A stretch of 64,000 nt of DNA from Haloflavibacter putidus (GCF_006546625.1 NZ_VIAR01000003.1:124001-188000); one strand, 5' to 3'. Numbered from the stretch's first letter, positions 1 through 8,799 are shown. Made by a program: numbers and translations. The notes: generated by a model not told the origin, from the sequence alone.

Positions 1-1
1 T

Positions 2-175
2 TTTGCACCTGAGTTATGGCGCAAACTAAAAAGAGACCCAATATATTTAAAAGTACTTGGTTATGCACAAGAAAGAACATTAAAACCATTTATTGCAAGT
101 TTTGCCAATCATTTTGGCTTTCATGATATTAAGAATGATTGGAACACTAAAGATATTTGTCCTCAAATAATATGA
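2..175 (+). CDS. C-terminal end of an unidentified protein (cut by window edge)
   Basis: The frame beginning at base 2 is open for 57 codons and ends in TGA at 173-175. The peptide begins FAPELWRKLKRDP and ends KDICPQII. The stop overlaps the ATG of the next gene in an ATGA arrangement, which implies translational coupling, so the two probably work together. Because the neighbour is a DNA methyltransferase, a restriction or specificity component is possible, but the fragment has no motif I recognise. The rest of the gene lies upstream of the window. Confidence 0.6.
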   Translation, partial: FAPELWRKLKRDPIYLKVLGYAQERTLKPFIASFANHFGFHDIKNDWNTKDICPQII

Positions 176-2082
176 ACAAGTCTATTTTAAATAAATATCT
201 AAACAATTATTCTAATGAAATTTTAGCTGTTGATAGATTATTAGTTTCAACTTTTTTAGAATATAATAATATAAAAAAAGTTGAAAATAATTTAATTAAT
301 AATTATTTTATTAAAAATAGAGATAAAGATTATATAGAATTTTTAAAATTTAACTCAAAAGTAAAAATAGAAACTTTAGAAGAATTAATAACTGCTTTTG
401 AGTATGTTATATCTCCTGAAGACAAAGTTATTACAGGAGCAATATATACTCCTGAAAATATACGAAATTATATTGTTGAAACTTCTTTTAATAAGTGGGA
501 AGGAAATTTGGAAAATATAACCTGTGCTGATATCGCATGTGGTTGTGGTGGATTTCTATTAACTGTGTCAAATTATCTTAAGAATTACACCAATAAAAAC
601 TTTTATGAAATTTACAACGAAAATTTATTTGGTGTTGATGTTGCTGATTATAGTATTAATAGAGCAAAAATATTATTAACCTTAAATGCCATATTACAAG
701 GAGAAGATGTTGATTTTGACTTCAATTTTCATAAGGGCAATACCTTATGTCTTGAAATTAATAATGCATTTAACATACCTATAAATAGTTTCGACATAAT
801 TGTAGGTAATCCACCTTATGTCTGCTCTAGAAATATGGATGAAGAATCTTTGTCTTTAGTAAAAAACTGGAGTGTTGGCAATAGTGGCCATCCAGATTTG
901 TATATACCTTTTTTTGAAGTTGGTGTTGAAAACCTATCTCCAAATGGAGTTTTAGGTTACATAACTGTCAATTCTTTCTTTAAAAGTATAAATGGCAGAG
1001 CTTTACGTGAATATATTTCTAACAAAAAATTATCTCTTAAAATAGTTGATTTTGGAGGCGAACAAATTTTTGAAGCATATAACACTTATACTTGTTTATG
1101 CTTTATTACAAATGAAATCTCTGATGGAATCCATTATAAAAGAAAAGAAAGTAAATCTTTATTTGATATAAAAGAAAGTGATTTTTATTTTATTGAATAT
1201 GAAAACATTGATGATTGGAATGGTTGGAATTTAGTTGATAACGAATATGCGGAGAAGCTAATTTCCATAATAGAAAATACAGGAATTCACTTTTCTGATA
1301 AATACCAAACAAGAAATGGTATAGCTACACTTAAAAATAAAGTTTTTAAGTTCATACCAATTAGAGAAGACAATGAATTTTACTATAGAAAGGAAAAAGG
1401 GGAGGAGGAAGTTAGAATTGAAAGAGGAATTTGTCGTTCTATTATTAATTCAAATAGTATTGAAAGTAAAGAATCACTGTTAGCAAATAATGAAGTTATC
1501 ATTTTTCCTTACTATTATGTAAATGGCGTCAGAAAAGTAATATCAGAAGATGAATTTAGAACTAAATATCCGGATGCTTATAGATATTTAGAATATAATA
1601 AAATAGTACTTTCTGAAAGAGATAAAGGAAAAAGAGATTATGAAGCCTGGTACGCATACGGAAGAACTCAATCGCTAGACATTAAAGGTTTTAAGTTATT
1701 TTTTCCGCACATAACAGATTCTCCAAATTTTGTTATCACTAAAGATAGAGATTTACTATTTTATAATGGTTTAGCTGCGTTTTCAGAAGATATAGATGAA
1801 TTATTAATACTAAAATCCATTTTAGAAACAGATATATTCTGGTTTTACATCTCCCAAACAAGTAAATATTATGTATCAAATCATAGGTCGATAAGTAAAA
1901 ATTATATTAAAAAATTTGGAATTCCTGATTTTACCGAAAATGAAAAAAAAATTATATTGAATCATGATAATAAAGAAGATGTAAAATATTTTATTGAATC
2001 TAAATATTATGAAAGAATTGATAAACAATTAAAAAAAGATCAACAAGTAAATTTAAAAAATAAGAACTCAATAGTAATTTAA
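172..2082 (+). CDS. N6-adenine DNA methyltransferase with TaqI-like specificity region
   Basis: This 636-residue protein would transfer a methyl group from S-adenosylmethionine to adenine in a DNA target. The SAM-binding motif ADIACGCGGFLL lies at about residues 119-130 and the catalytic NPPY tetrad at 213-216 (IIVGNPPYV). A motif X-like segment (GAIYTPENIRNYI) precedes them at about 89-101, as in gamma-class/TaqI-type enzymes. The C-terminal half (from about 380, TRNGIATLKNKVFKF) resembles the TaqI-like target-recognition domain. ATG 172 is chosen because it overlaps the upstream stop; an in-frame TTG lies at 157. The gene is clearly more A+T-rich than the rest of the window, suggesting acquisition by transfer. 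It could be a type IIG enzyme or the modification half of a system whose nuclease lies upstream; no nuclease motif is visible here. Confidence 0.85.
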   Translation: MNKSILNKYLNNYSNEILAVDRLLVSTFLEYNNIKKVENNLINNYFIKNRDKDYIEFLKFNSKVKIETLEELITAFEYVISPEDKVITGAIYTPENIRNYIVETSFNKWEGNLENITCADIACGCGGFLLTVSNYLKNYTNKNFYEIYNENLFGVDVADYSINRAKILLTLNAILQGEDVDFDFNFHKGNTLCLEINNAFNIPINSFDIIVGNPPYVCSRNMDEESLSLVKNWSVGNSGHPDLYIPFFEVGVENLSPNGVLGYITVNSFFKSINGRALREYISNKKLSLKIVDFGGEQIFEAYNTYTCLCFITNEISDGIHYKRKESKSLFDIKESDFYFIEYENIDDWNGWNLVDNEYAEKLISIIENTGIHFSDKYQTRNGIATLKNKVFKFIPIREDNEFYYRKEKGEEEVRIERGICRSIINSNSIESKESLLANNEVIIFPYYYVNGVRKVISEDEFRTKYPDAYRYLEYNKIVLSERDKGKRDYEAWYAYGRTQSLDIKGFKLFFPHITDSPNFVITKDRDLLFYNGLAAFSEDIDELLILKSILETDIFWFYISQTSKYYVSNHRSISKNYIKKFGIPDFTENEKKIILNHDNKEDVKYFIESKYYERIDKQLKKDQQVNLKNKNSIVI

Positions 2083-2095
2083 TATATTAAAAAAC

Positions 2096-2281
2096 ATGGC
2101 TTATCCAGAACGTAAACCAATTTATGATACCTATAAAAAAATAATTTCAGATATAATTGATTCGAAAAGTTATATAGAATATGCAAATAGTGAAATTGAT
2201 GCATTGGATAATGAACTTTTAAGGGTCTTTAGAGAGATTCGAAAAGGATATTTATCTGAAAAAAAATGGCCATCCAATTAG
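2096..2281 (+). CDS. small hypothetical protein downstream of methyltransferase
   Basis: A 61-residue charged, helix-prone ORF (MAYPERKPIYDTYKKI to SEKKWPSN) starts 13 bases after the methyltransferase stop on the same strand and shares its A+T-rich composition. It has no signal peptide, membrane segment or motif that I recognise. Its position suggests co-transcription with the methyltransferase. It could be an accessory protein or the remnant of a longer gene, because the DNA after it is non-coding repeat. Confidence 0.5.
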   Translation: MAYPERKPIYDTYKKIISDIIDSKSYIEYANSEIDALDNELLRVFREIRKGYLSEKKWPSN

Positions 2282-2655
2282 CAAGTATTATTAAATAAGA
2301 TTGTATAGACCTAAGCGGATATAGGTGATATAGTCATCAACTATCAAGAGTAAATAGGCTGTTACATCATTGCAGCCTAGCTATGGAAATGAATGCAGCA
2401 AAATATTATTACATCAGTCTTTTTAATGATTAAAAATAGAGAACTGGAAAAATTCTGCTTACTGCAAACTGCATATTGTTTACTAAAAACGGTCAACTAA
2501 ACTACATCTCGATACAATTTCACCCTCGCTATCACTCTGCTAAAATCACCCCATTAGACTTGTATTGTTAATTTCAGATTATAATAATAGATAAAAAACA
2601 GAAAAACGGCCTATCGAGAAAAATATTGAAAATCAAGGTGGCAGCGAAGGGAAAA

Positions 2656-2695
2656 AGATAAAAAGCTGTTTGACCGCAGGGAGTTCTTTTTATCT
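2656..2695. repeat. hairpin 1 of structured repeat, copy A
   Basis: A perfect 10-bp stem, AGATAAAAAG (2656-2665) with CTTTTTATCT (2686-2695), encloses a 20-nt loop that begins CTGTTTGA and ends GAGTT. The equivalent stem in copy B has different arms but the same loop edges. Confidence 0.7.
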
Positions 2696-2750
2696 GTGGG
2701 GGAGGGCAGCGTAGTATTTTTTATGTTTTTCTCGTCAGCCTAGACTTTTG

Positions 2751-2775
2751 CTTCTTTTCGGCAATGGAAAAGAAG
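2751..2775. repeat. hairpin 2 of structured repeat, copy A
   Basis: A perfect 9-bp stem, CTTCTTTTC (2751-2759) with GAAAAGAAG (2767-2775), has the 7-nt loop GGCAATG. It follows the conserved string CAGCCTAGACTTTTG. Confidence 0.7.
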
Positions 2776-3068
2776 GGGTGATCTTTATTAAAGTTGAAAA
2801 GATTTCTCCTTTCGTCGAAATGACAAGGTGAAGTAGGAGGTAGATAGTAAATAGTAAATAGGGAATAGGATAATAGTAATTGATGATTTTAAACTTGAAG
2901 TCGAAATTGAAAATACAGCTTATTGAACACTGTAAATTAAACTACTTCTCGATACAATTTTACCTGCGCTACCGCTTAGCTAAAATCATTCGAAGTGATA
3001 GCAGTTCTTTGTTGTGCCTTTTTGCCAGTTCGAAATAATACCTTTTACAATACTATTAATTTGATGAG

Positions 3069-3089
3069 ATCCCGGATCAAGCCCGGGAT
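3069..3089. repeat. small CCCGG palindromic repeat
   Basis: ATCCCGG (3069-3075) and CCGGGAT (3083-3089) form a 7-bp stem followed by GACAAG. The form ATCCCGG-N7-CCGGGATGAC is one I know as a dispersed intergenic palindrome in many bacterial genomes. It is nested inside copy B of the larger repeat. Confidence 0.6.
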
Positions 3090-3160
3090 GACAAGCAAAT
3101 TCATTTTTAACCCGGCCTATCGAAAAAAGGATTAAAAATCAAGGAAGCAGCGAGGATACG

Positions 3161-3213
3161 GAATGAAAATCTGTTTGAGACCGACCGAAAGAGAGGTTGA
3201 GTTATTTTCATTC
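3161..3213. repeat. hairpin 1 of structured repeat, copy B
   Basis: GAATGAAAAT (3161-3170) pairs perfectly with ATTTTCATTC (3204-3213). The 33-nt loop again starts CTGTTTGA and ends GAGTT. Compared with copy A the arm sequence is different but pairing is retained, so the stem itself is conserved. Hairpin 2 of this copy lies at 3270-3294 and has arms and loop identical to copy A. Confidence 0.7.
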
Positions 3214-3407
3214 GTGGCGGTGGGTTCCGTAGTATTTTCTTATGCTTTTTTCGTCAGCCTAGACTTTTGCTTCTTTTCGGCAATGGAAAAGAAGGGGTAA
3301 TTCTTATTGAAATTGAAAAGATTTCTCCTTTCGTGGAAATGACAATGTGAATTAAACGACTACTTCTCGATACAATTTCACCCTTGCTATCGCTTTGCTA
3401 AAATCAC

Positions 3408-3533
3408 GCTACGACCTCGATTACAGTAACCGGGCCTACTGCGCTTTCAACTTCTACTGTGGTAAGAGATGTTTCTTGTAACGGCGCTACGGATGGAACG
3501 ATAGATGTCACGCTAACCGGCGGCACGGCTTGC
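3408..3533 (+). pseudogene. fragment of a SprB-repeat adhesin
   Basis: One frame reads ATTSITVTGPTALSTSTVV followed by RDVSCNGATDGTIDVTLTGG. The core DVSCNGATDGTIDVTVTGG is characteristic of SprB-type repeats in large surface adhesins of gliding Bacteroidota, secreted by the type IX system. Only about one repeat is left: the frame closes shortly after 3533, and upstream it runs directly into the palindromic repeat array. There is no start codon, signal peptide or C-terminal sorting domain. It is best read as the debris of a deleted or displaced adhesin gene. Confidence 0.75.
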
Positions 3534-3677
3534 AAACTTTTGATTTTTTTTGAATCTTATCTGTAGTAACGCTTATTTTAGATTTCCTATGCCTTTAAGA
3601 TTCATATTAGCAGTAGATATTGCCCGAGTTTTATATTTTATAGGTGATAATAGTGGAGGGCTGCGGTATAAACTAAA

Positions 3678-3700
3678 AAACCGGATTAAAAATCCGGTTT
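3678..3700 (-). terminator. intrinsic terminator of the SYLF gene
   Basis: AAACCGGATT (3678-3687) and AATCCGGTTT (3691-3700) form a 10-bp stem with a 3-nt loop. Read on the minus strand the stem is followed by a run of T, 33 bases beyond the stop of the SYLF-domain gene. Confidence 0.75.
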
Positions 3701-3732
3701 CTCTATTATTATATGTTATAGGCAACAATTTT

Positions 3733-4299
3733 TTATTTTGACCTATAATCAAATTCTTGTCCTTCTACAGAAATACCTACCATAGCTCCGGCTTTAGGCA
3801 TAATTGCTACTCCGGCGCCATTTTCAAAAGGTATGGCTTTTCCTGCGCCTTTGTCCCAAATTACAGCAGAAGCGCTGCCGCCAAATTCAAAGTTTCCTTT
3901 TTTAAAGCTGTCCAAAGCTTGTTCTGTTTTGAAAACAATAAGCTCCCTAAAGGCTTTTCCGCCAATTTGAAAACCAATATCAATTTGTCTAAGCTCGGCA
4001 AATCCTACTATTTGGTTATTTTCGTATACTACGCCGTTTCCTGCTGCCCCGCCAAGTACCCAGGTTCCTTTTCCTACATTAGGAAAAATAACATATCCTG
4101 CTGCGTCAGACAGCATATTATCTAATTCTGAATTAGCATTTTTAAAGGCAGTCAAAGCATCATCTGCATCAGACTTAATCACTTCTCGTTTCTCCATATC
4201 CATTAGTCTATCTTGGTCTTGTGCCATAACTTGCCCGGAAGCAAAAAGCAACATTACCACGATGATAGCGCTGTACATATTGTAAAAAACTCGTTTCAT
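3733..4299 (-). CDS. SYLF-domain (Ysc84-like) lipid-binding protein
   Basis: A 188-residue protein with an N-terminal signal peptide (MKRVFYNMYSAIIVVMLLF, probable cleavage after VMAQ), so it is exported. The rest is one SYLF/Ysc84 domain: the helical start KSDADDALTAFKNANSELDNML, then AAGYVIFPNVGKGTWVLGGAAGNGVVY, and the glycine-rich AIMPKAGAMVGISVEGQ near the end. SYLF domains bind phosphoinositides in eukaryotes; the bacterial role is not established. The length is typical. It is monocistronic with its own terminator. Confidence 0.85.
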   Translation of the reverse strand: MKRVFYNMYSAIIVVMLLFASGQVMAQDQDRLMDMEKREVIKSDADDALTAFKNANSELDNMLSDAAGYVIFPNVGKGTWVLGGAAGNGVVYENNQIVGFAELRQIDIGFQIGGKAFRELIVFKTEQALDSFKKGNFEFGGSASAVIWDKGAGKAIPFENGAGVAIMPKAGAMVGISVEGQEFDYRSK

Positions 4300-4558
4300 A
4301 ATACTGTTTTTTATGGCTACAAATCTAAATTACAGATTATGTGGTGTTTAGAGTGTTAAAAACCCGTTATTTCACGAAATCTTAAGGTTTAGTGATTAGT
4401 TATGCAGTTTTTCAAAAAAAAGTATGGTGGGTTTGGAATTGATAAAGTAGTAAAGACTATCTTTTATAGATGTGAGCAATACAAGTACTCGGGGAATTAA
4501 AAATGTATTTGAGTGAAAATAGTATTGATTAATAAGTTCTTAAACCTTTTTTTCGTGG

Positions 4559-5410
4559 TTATTTATTCATTTTTCTGGCAGGGCGCAAAAAATCAAACTC
4601 ATCGGTTTTAATAACATAGCCCAGCCGTATCCTGCTGGTAAACTGTTTGTAATTTATTAAACTTTGTGCCTGTCCGGCAAACCACTCTAACATAAAATAT
4701 TGGTTAGCGCTGTTAAACGGATTGTAAAATAATCTAGAACGCAAAGCTCCTTGCCAGTTCCACTCCAGGCCTTTTCTTGCCATTATTTCTAAACTTAGCT
4801 TTCGCGGAAGGAGCTCGCGTATATAAGTAACTTCCGCCAAGCCTATATAATCTAGCAGATCTGGGTTACCATCTTTATACATAAACGGAAACCAAGCTTT
4901 GGCTTTTAAAATGCTTTTAGAGTTTAAAGCAGTGGCATATTGCAGATGTAAATTATTCCAACTTCTAGAGAAAATACTGTCTCGCCCGTTAGATTCATGT
5001 TCAAACATTAAAGAGGCCATACCTACCATTTTGTCGTCACGGTTAAAAATTGGTTTTCCTAAACCTATAGACGGATTAAAATTTATTTCTTCAAACGGAC
5101 TAGAATTTTCGTAGATATTCCAAAAAGCTTTTTGGCTGTAAGTTACAAACAAGTAAGTATCCCAAGGTAAAGTATTACGGGTAATTAGCTGCTTAAAACT
5201 AATTTGATATTTTACATCTGCCGTGGTTTTATCAATACGTTTGTTGGTTGGCACGCCGGTAATAAAATAGTTGTCTTTATGAATTGAGAAGCCGGGCATA
5301 TTTTTGATATAAGCATCTACTTCTTCTCTATCTAATCTTTGGGCATTTAAAACATTACCTCCGGAAATTATTCCCAAAAAAGTAATAGATACTAAAACTA
5401 AATTTTTCAT
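4559..5410 (-). CDS. pldA: outer-membrane phospholipase A (OMPLA)
   Basis: A 283-residue exported beta-barrel enzyme that hydrolyses acyl esters of phospholipids in the outer membrane. The signal peptide is MKNLVLVSITFLGIISGGNV. The family block YSQKAFWNIYENSSPFEEINFNP is followed by the catalytic HxSNG signature (FEHESNGRDSIFSRSWNN), which supplies the His and Ser; the Asn of SRSWNN fits the third catalytic position of E. coli PldA. The mature protein alternates short hydrophobic strands, as expected for a barrel. It stands alone on the minus strand. Confidence 0.88.
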   Translation of the reverse strand: MKNLVLVSITFLGIISGGNVLNAQRLDREEVDAYIKNMPGFSIHKDNYFITGVPTNKRIDKTTADVKYQISFKQLITRNTLPWDTYLFVTYSQKAFWNIYENSSPFEEINFNPSIGLGKPIFNRDDKMVGMASLMFEHESNGRDSIFSRSWNNLHLQYATALNSKSILKAKAWFPFMYKDGNPDLLDYIGLAEVTYIRELLPRKLSLEIMARKGLEWNWQGALRSRLFYNPFNSANQYFMLEWFAGQAQSLINYKQFTSRIRLGYVIKTDEFDFLRPARKMNK

Positions 5411-5935
5411 ATTATAAATTAAATGATTAATTACCCACTAAATTTAAAAATACCGGTAAGCTATTAAGGAAGTTTAAAGATACAATTTCTAAAAACAGAT
5501 GTTCTTATAGCGTTCTAACCTAAATTAATAGCACAAAAAATCTCCGCACGTAAGGAATATGCTGAAAGAATTAGATTTTGTAGGCTGTATTTTGAAAGGC
5601 AAAACGCAAAGAACTATCCAATTTTTTAAACTCGAAAGATCAACACGATAAACTTTAATCTAAATTTTTAGCAAGTGTAAAAACTATACTGCTTAGAATT
5701 TTTACGTATAAAATTAATAGATAAAGTTTAAATAGAAGATCAATGAATGGAAACATTCAAAATACGAAATATACCAAAATAAGTAGAACTTTTTATAAAT
5801 TCCTAGGCTACAAACCCAAGAATATGCAAAAGTGTAGTTTGATTCTTACGGAAAAAGCAAATCAATTTATTATTTTGCGACCTATAAAAATAGCAAGGTT
5901 AATACCGTTTTTTCTAATTTTAGAACTTTAAATTT
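5411..5935. other. intergenic region without convincing gene
   Basis: This A+T-rich divergent region lies between the pldA start (minus) and the antiporter start (plus). The only open stretch (5743-5931, 62 codons) has no recognisable motif and ends 4 bases before the antiporter; I regard it as leader sequence. I see no clear terminator or RNA element. Confidence 0.5.
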
Positions 5936-7396
5936 ATGGACATTACCATTGAGAATATTGTATTAATTGGCTCGCTTTTACTTTTTATAAGTATTATTAT
6001 AGGCAAAACCTCTTATAAATTTGGCGTACCAACTTTATTGCTTTTTTTGGCAATTGGGATGCTGGCAGGTTCTGAAGGTATTGGAGGAATTAACTTTGAT
6101 AATCCTAGAATTGCACAATTCATCGGTATTGTATCTCTTAACTTCATCCTGTTTTCGGGTGGTCTTGATACAAACTGGAAAGCAGTTAAACCCATTCTCA
6201 AAGAAGGGATAGCATTATCTACGTTGGGCGTTTTATTTACAGCCGTTTCTATAGGTATATTTGTTTGGGCAGTTACCAATTTTACCATTTACGAAAGTTT
6301 ATTACTAGGCTCAATTGTTTCTTCAACAGATGCAGCCGCTGTATTTTCCATACTTCGCTCAAAAAGTATTGCTTTAAAAACAAATTTACGACCAACATTA
6401 GAACTTGAAAGTGGTAGTAACGACCCAATGGCTTATGTGCTGACTATTGCATTTTTAACCTTGGTTATTAATCAAGATCAAAGCATAACGTCTGTTATTC
6501 CTATGTTTTTACAGCAAATGATTTTTGGCGGCATACTAGGGTTTGTTTTTGGTATATTCAGCAAGTTTGTTATTAACAAGATTAAACTGGGTTTTGAAGG
6601 CCTTTACCCCGTCTTAGTAATTTCTTTGATGTTCATAACATTTTCGGCCACAGATTTTGTAGGTGGAAATGGGTTTCTAGCCATTTATATTTGTGCAGTT
6701 TATTTGGGTAATCAAGAATTGATACATAAAAGAACTATCTTAAAAATGTTTGATGGTTTAGCTTGGTTAATGCAAATTGTACTCTTTCTTACCTTAGGCT
6801 TGCTGGTTTTTCCTTCTCAGATCATTCCGTATTTGGGAGTAGGACTTCTTATTTCATTATTTCTAATTTTTATTGCTAGGCCGGTAGGTGTTTTTCTTAG
6901 CTTGATATTTTTCAAAATGAAATTGAGAAGAAGATTTTATATTTCTTGGGTTGGTTTACGAGGAGCAGTGCCTATTGTTTTTGCTACCTATCCTCTTCTA
7001 GCAGGAGTAGAAAAAGCAAATATAATTTTCAATATCGTTTTCTTTATCTCGGTAACATCGGTACTATTACAAGGTACAACACTTTCAATCGTAGCAAAAT
7101 GGTTAAACGTTGCCTTACCGGAACAAGAAAAAAAACTAACTGCAACAGACTTGCTGCTAAACGAAGATCCTAAAGGCGAAATGAGAGAAATTTTAATATC
7201 TTCTGACGCTTTTGCAGTAGATAAAAAAATTGTAGAACTAGGATTTCCAAAAAGTGCAATAATAGCCATGATTATAAGAGACAACAGCTACATAACGCCA
7301 AATGGTACCACAGAAATTAAAGCGCATGATACGTTAATCGTTCTTGCAGATAGACCTAATATTTTTGAAGAAGTATACAAAACACTTAAAATTTAG
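5936..7396 (+). CDS. CPA1 family cation/proton antiporter with RCK-C domain (NhaP2/CvrA-like)
   Basis: A 486-residue inner-membrane exchanger that swaps K+ or Na+ for H+. About 12 hydrophobic segments fill residues 5-395. The conserved inner motifs FSGGLDTNW and SSTDAAAVFSILRS are present, followed by LELESGSNDPMAYVLT, the Asp-containing core of CPA transporters. The C-terminal 80 residues (REILISSDAFAVDKKIVELGFPK to LADRPNIFEEVYKTL) are a TrkA-C/RCK-C regulatory domain, typical of NhaP2/CvrA potassium/proton antiporters rather than plain NhaP. Start at ATG 5936. It is alone in its transcription unit. Confidence 0.87.
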   Translation: MDITIENIVLIGSLLLFISIIIGKTSYKFGVPTLLLFLAIGMLAGSEGIGGINFDNPRIAQFIGIVSLNFILFSGGLDTNWKAVKPILKEGIALSTLGVLFTAVSIGIFVWAVTNFTIYESLLLGSIVSSTDAAAVFSILRSKSIALKTNLRPTLELESGSNDPMAYVLTIAFLTLVINQDQSITSVIPMFLQQMIFGGILGFVFGIFSKFVINKIKLGFEGLYPVLVISLMFITFSATDFVGGNGFLAIYICAVYLGNQELIHKRTILKMFDGLAWLMQIVLFLTLGLLVFPSQIIPYLGVGLLISLFLIFIARPVGVFLSLIFFKMKLRRRFYISWVGLRGAVPIVFATYPLLAGVEKANIIFNIVFFISVTSVLLQGTTLSIVAKWLNVALPEQEKKLTATDLLLNEDPKGEMREILISSDAFAVDKKIVELGFPKSAIIAMIIRDNSYITPNGTTEIKAHDTLIVLADRPNIFEEVYKTLKI

Positions 7397-7764
7397 AAGA
7401 TAAGCAAGCAGTTAATCTTTTAGGTTATGCGAGAATACTGTAAAAAATCGGTTGCTCTTTTATTATTTACACTAGCAGTTTTATTATACTCTTTACGGAA
7501 TTATTGAAATTTTTTTTATACTTGATTTGTAGATTGCTTCTATTCTTAAATTCTTATAGCATCAATTTATTTGAACATAATAGCGGTTAGCACCTTCTTT
7601 AAATTAAAATATCATCAACAACTTCCATAAAGAAAGCGTTTTCATAATTCTTTAAATAAAGCTTAATGTGTAATCTTATTAAACTTTTACATATTGAAGT
7701 TAAAACCTGTTAAGTTTGATAGCATATTTTTAAATGATTATTATTTTAAAACAAAATTAAAACT
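7397..7764. other. intergenic region, A+T-rich, no gene seen
   Basis: The gap between the antiporter and the DUF302 pseudogene contains a copy of the over-represented 10-mer CTTTACGGAA at 7491-7500. I see no reading frame, hairpin or RNA signature worth naming. Confidence 0.5.
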
Positions 7765-8685
7765 ATGCTGAAGTTAAACTTACTATTTGCCGCTATTTTT
7801 TTATTGAGTTCTTGCGTCAGCCAAAACACTAATTCTACATTCTCAACAAAAGAAACGCTAAACTCGTCCACGGCTACAGGGGTGGTTTTTTTTTGAAAAT
7901 ACTTTAAAATTAGAAGAGGCTTTAAAAACTGCTTTAGAAGGCAATAATAATATAGGGGTTGTGACAGAAATAGACCATTCTCAAAACGCGACTTCTGTAG
8001 ATTTAGAATTACCACCTACGCAAGTTATTTTCTTCGGAAATCCTAATCTCGGAACTCCATTAATGCAAAAAAATCAATTAGCCGGTTTAGATCTTCCGCA
8101 AAAAGTTTTGTTTTATGAAGATAAAAATCAGGTTTTGTGCTCTATAATAGTACAGAATATCTTGCTTCTAGGTACGGGGTAGGAGAAGTTGAAAGTCTCT
8201 CCAAAACTTCAAAAGCGCTAAATAATCTGGTAAGTACTGCAACTAAAACACAGGGAAAGCATACAAAAAAGCAGAATGTAGGTTTGGAAGAAGGTATAAT
8301 AAATGTTAAAAGCACTACCGATTTTGAATCTACTTACAATAATTTAAAATCGGCTATTGAGGCTAATGAAAATATAAGCGTAATGGGGGAGTTAGATCAT
8401 AAAAAGAATGCTGCAAGTGTGGGGATGAATTTGCGACCTACGAAAGTGATTATGTTTGGAAATCCTAAATTAGGAACGCCTATAATGCATACTAAAAGAA
8501 ACTTAGGTTTAGACTTGCCCCAAAAAATGCTGGTATGGGAAAATGCTAAGGGGAATGTATATATTTCTTATAACAATGCAAACTTCTTAGCTAAAAAGCA
8601 TAGGTTAGAAATGCACGGTCAAAAATTTAAGGAAATTTCTAAAGCGCTGGAAATGTTGGCAAATGCCGCCGCAGAAATTGATTAA
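7765..8685 (+). pseudogene. tandem DUF302 lipoprotein with two frameshifts
   Basis: ATG 7765 opens a lipoprotein (MLKLNLLFAAIFLLSSC, lipobox LLSSC). The frame stops at 7894-7896 in a run of nine T (7886-7894); eight T would continue into ENTLKLEEALKTALEG. A second shift lies in TTTT at 8133-8136, where one added T restores VFVLYNSTEYLASRYG. The two shifts cancel, giving 306 codons. The repaired product has two DUF302 copies: residues about 45-150 (TEIDHSQNATSVDLELPPTQVIFFGNP) and about 190-300 (GELDHKKNAASVGMNLRPT followed by KVIMFGNPKLGTP). DUF302 function is unknown. GTG 8137 could start the second domain alone. Phase variation, true decay or sequencing error in homopolymers are all possible. 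Confidence 0.8.
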
Positions 8686-8766
8686 AATAGCGCTTCGAAG
8701 TTAGTGAAATTTAAATAGTCCTGTTCTTTTTTGCAAACGCATATTATAGAAAAACTAAATTATAAT

Positions 8767-8799
8767 AAAGCAGGAAATACATCGTGAAAATCCTGCTTT
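8767..8799. terminator. bidirectional terminator between DUF302 gene and arsM
   Basis: AAAGCAGGA (8767-8775) pairs with TCCTGCTTT (8791-8799) with a 15-nt loop, in the gap between two convergent genes. The A/T flanks could serve both directions. Confidence 0.65.

Larger units (their letters stand above)
2501..3406. repeat. near-tandem array of a structured dispersed repeat (period about 420-440 bp)
   Basis: Three copies of a 40-50 bp block containing CTCGATACAATTT and ending GCTAAAATCA lie at 2501-2550, 2941-2980 and 3359-3406. Between them lie two copies of a longer unit: a variable hairpin, the string CAGCCTAGACTTTTGCTTC, a second hairpin with loop GGCAATG, and GATTTCTCCTTTCG. No gene is visible in 2282-3407. 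A shorter CCCGG palindrome is nested at 3069-3089. The whole stretch looks like a landing zone for small palindromic elements between the methyltransferase genes and the core genes. Confidence 0.75.

Noticed and set aside
2501-3406. Possible CRISPR-like array
   Set aside because: Repeats have a period of about 430 bases with internal hairpins and diverged copies; there are no regular 25-40 base repeats and spacers and no cas genes.
3550-3741. 63-codon open frame near the end of the repeat region
   Set aside because: It starts at TTG at the tail of the SprB fragment, runs through a terminator hairpin and overlaps the SYLF stop; no motif or coding bias.
5743-5931. 62-codon open frame before the antiporter
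   Set aside because: Low-complexity A+T-rich leader, no recognisable protein features, ends 4 bases from the antiporter start.
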